The notes below the pieces were generated by a model. That model was given only the letters and a program-made list of their open reading frames with translations. It was not told the DNA's origin and searched no databases. A program made the position numbers and the translations under genes. This document shows, piece after piece, positions 62,278 to 64,000 of a stretch of DNA of 64,000 nucleotides. The first letter of the stretch is position 1; the number at the start of each line of letters is the position of its first letter. The stretch comes from Sva-07 sp963698565 (GTDB taxonomy: Bacteria > Actinomycetota > Acidimicrobiia > Acidimicrobiales > Ilumatobacteraceae), in NCBI GenBank assembly GCA_963698565.1, contig CAVORH010000005.1, positions 1-64,000 of the forward strand, written 5' to 3'.

Positions 62278-64000
62278 TCAGCGTCCGGCGAGGCTCGCGA
62301 TCGGGTCGACCGCCAGTTCACGTTCACGAACCGACCGACAGTTGCGCTGTTCGCGGTCGAGCAGGGTGAGCCAGGCGGCCACGACGAACAGCCAGATCGC
62401 CGACACGTTCACGCCGGCGCCGAGACCCTCGGTGGTGATGCTGTTGACGAGCATCGCGCTGAACAGCCCGATCAGAACCAGATGGTCCGAGCGGGCGGTG
62501 CCCGTGGCGCCGAGCAACAGGACCGGCGAGCGGCGTTCGTTGCCGCGCAGTCGACCGAGGACGACCAGGGAGCCGACGATCAGCGCAACCCACCAGATCA
62601 GGCCCGCGAGCCCGACATCGATCATCACGTTGACCGCAGCGTTGTGGGCGCCGCCGAGCCCGGTCTCGTCGAAGAAGACTCCCTTCGCCGAGTTGAAGCC
62701 GAGGCCGAACAGCGGACGCTCGAGGAACGACTCCCAGGCAAGCGCCCAGATCTCGGTGCGGCGGTTGAACGTGCCGATCTGATCGACGGTCTCACCGCGG
62801 GTCAGGAACTCGAGCACCGGTCGCCCGAAGGCGAGCGCGAGGGCGCCACCGATCACCAGGCTGCCGAGCACCAGTTCGGGTTTCATCCTTCGGCCCGAGG
62901 CCAACCATGCCATGACTGCGATGGCGACGAGGGCGCCGCCGATCGATCCCCGGGTCCGCGTGAGCAGGAGGAACAGGAGGTGGACCAGGACGAGGCTTCC
63001 GTAGACCCATCGAGGCCACGGGAGTGGCCGGCGACCTGCCGCCAGCCAGAGTCCGAAGAGCAGGGGCACCGACAGTGCGAGCATCGACCCCGCGCTGACG
63101 CTGTGCACCGACAGCCAGGTGAAGCGGCCCTCCTGGGGACCGGTGGTGGGTGCGACGTAGACGAGGCCGGCCGCGATCGAGATGGTCAGGAGCACGATCC
63201 AGCCGTGGAGGAACCGGGTGATCGTCGCCAGGCTGCCCTGGCTGGCGATCAACTGCACCACCGTGGCGATGATCACGATCTGCACGGCCCTGGCGATCGC
63301 CAGCATCGGGAAGCTGGAGTACAGCGCGCTGACCGCCGTCGTGAGGACGTAGCCCCACATGATCATCATCAGGGGCTGCATGCGAGGCTTGCTCGGTACC
63401 AGCCGCCACAGTGCCCACAGACCGACGAGGGCGTACACGAGCAGCTCGATGGCGATCATCGGGTCGATCGACCCGGACAGCAGATCGTCGATGCTCCGTC
63501 GACGGATCTTCCACTCGGTGGCCACGATGAGCAGGAGCGGAACGACCCACAGCAGTTCGCGATGCCAGTCGATGCCGCTGCGCCGCCGAGATCGGGATGC
63601 CGGGGTGCGGACCCCGACCGGTGGTCTCGGAGGGCGCTGGCGAGCCCGCGCCGGGAGCGGCCGGGGGTGGCGGGGGTGGCGGCGGTGGTGGCGTAGGGGA
63701 CGGTGCCGCGGGTGCGTCGTCGGCGGACCATCGCCAGTGGGCCGGAGCGATCGGCGGGGGAGGCACGATGCCGGCCAACGTGTCGGGGGAGGTGTCGGGG
63801 GAGGTGTCGGGGGCATCGTCGTGGGTCTCGTCGTGCGCGACGGGCGGGGGCTCGCGGTGCAGCGCCCGCACGAGGAGCCCAGCACCGACGAATGCCCCGG
63901 CAGCGAGCCCGGCGGGCACGGCGGCGACGAAGCCGGCAACGGCGAGCACGGATGCCGCGATGACGCCGATCGCCGCATCGACGGCGCGGATCGCGAAGGT
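62278..64000 (-). CDS. O-antigen-ligase-like protein with Pro-rich N-terminal extension (partial, frameshifted)
   Basis: C-terminal 480 residues: about 11 membrane helices, with the Wzy_C-type loop FLTRGETVDQIGTFNRRTEIWALAWESF and RPLFGLGFNSA, the usual O-antigen ligase/polymerase signature. Upstream, in another frame that runs off the window, are a hydrophobic pair (LAVAGFVAAVPAGLAAGAFV), a DTSPDTSPDT repeat (12-bp units at 63781-63813) and ten consecutive prolines. No start codon exists between this linker and the ligase helices, so one gene with a single-base break near 63615-63625 is likeliest. Joins sugars to a surface glycan; the start is outside. Confidence 0.75.
   Translation of the reverse strand, partial: PSRSAPSMRRSASSRHPCSPLPASSPPCPPGSLPGHSSVLGSSCGRCTASPRPSRTTRPTTMPPTPPPTPPPTRWPASCLPRRSLRPTGDGPPTTHPRHRPLRHHRRHPRHPRPLPARARQRPPRPPVGVRTPASRSRRRSGIDWHRELLWVVPLLLIVATEWKIRRRSIDDLLSGSIDPMIAIELLVYALVGLWALWRLVPSKPRMQPLMMIMWGYVLTTAVSALYSSFPMLAIARAVQIVIIATVVQLIASQGSLATITRFLHGWIVLLTISIAAGLVYVAPTTGPQEGRFTWLSVHSVSAGSMLALSVPLLFGLWLAAGRRPLPWPRWVYGSLVLVHLLFLLLTRTRGSIGGALVAIAVMAWLASGRRMKPELVLGSLVIGGALALAFGRPVLEFLTRGETVDQIGTFNRRTEIWALAWESFLERPLFGLGFNSAKGVFFDETGLGGAHNAAVNVMIDVGLAGLIWWVALIVGSLVVLGRLRGNERRSPVLLLGATGTARSDHLVLIGLFSAMLVNSITTEGLGAGVNVSAIWLFVVAAWLTLLDREQRNCRSVRERELAVDPIASLAGR

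Noticed and set aside
61765..63696. 643-codon open frame on the plus strand
   Set aside because: Antisense to UXS and the O-antigen ligase; composition is Asp/Arg/Gln-rich with no domain, as expected for the opposite strand of high-GC genes.
1..64000. tRNA, rRNA, IS elements, phage genes, riboswitches, replication origin
   Set aside because: None could be recognised on reading both strands; a tRNA scan and Rfam search would be needed to exclude short RNAs.

Overview
The window looks like chromosomal DNA of a high-GC actinobacterium, probably of the Acidimicrobiia (Ilumatobacter-like). The evidence is strong G/C bias at third codon positions, frequent GTG starts, four-base ATGA/GTGA gene overlaps, and actinobacterial families such as DUF6325, DUF6629, DUF2252, GAP-type transporters, SCO6745-like and mycobacterial AtsA-size sulfatases. 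The taxonomic call is inference. I see no rRNA, tRNA, CRISPR array, insertion sequence, integrase or phage gene.

Layout. 1-9.3 kb: a cyclase-ATPase regulator, a YCII protein, a membrane protein next to a beheaded monooxygenase remnant, Hsp20, an HdeD-like protein, a lipoprotein/amine-oxidase pair and a CmcJ-like oxidoreductase. 9.3-24.4 kb: DUF2252, a SulP transporter divergent from a STAS-fold protein, a lipoprotein esterase behind a thiolase, several small membrane or stress-type proteins (two DUF6325 genes, a SHOCT protein), a MalT-type LuxR regulator and an anaerobic-type sulfatase-maturating radical SAM enzyme. 24.5-36.7 kb: mostly oxidoreductases and small-molecule enzymes (MDR and SDR enzymes, phosphofructokinase, amine oxidase, Baeyer-Villiger monooxygenase, PfkB kinase, VOC and alpha/beta-hydrolase proteins). 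36.9-43.6 kb: a stand-alone B12-binding photosensor-like protein, then a five-gene surface redox module (acidic His/Tyr repeat protein, Pro-rich protein, ApbE, ferric-reductase-like cytochrome, DUF2231) divergent from its likely two-component regulators. 43.7-53.2 kb: an eight-gene, almost fully overlapping TetR operon with two sulfatases (one fused to a DJ-1/PfpI domain), a metallo-beta-lactamase-fold hydrolase and a haloalkane dehalogenase. 53.3-64 kb: an SDR, DUF2855, an rRNA methyltransferase, a DUF2207-like protein, MscS, then UDP-glucose dehydrogenase, UDP-glucuronate decarboxylase and an O-antigen-ligase-like protein that start an exopolysaccharide locus running off the end.

The most interesting unit is the TetR-sulfatase-dehalogenase operon. 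Its enzymes lack export signals, suggesting an intracellular route that removes sulfate and halide from an imported compound; halogenated sulfates such as chlorosulfolipids are a testable guess. The radical SAM maturase at 22.6-23.9 kb could activate both sulfatases.

Caution: at least twelve genes or gene parts are split by single-base frameshifts, several in short G/C or A runs, at about one per 5 kb. This is most simply explained by indel errors in the sequence. I annotate those genes as single interrupted CDSs rather than as true pseudogenes.
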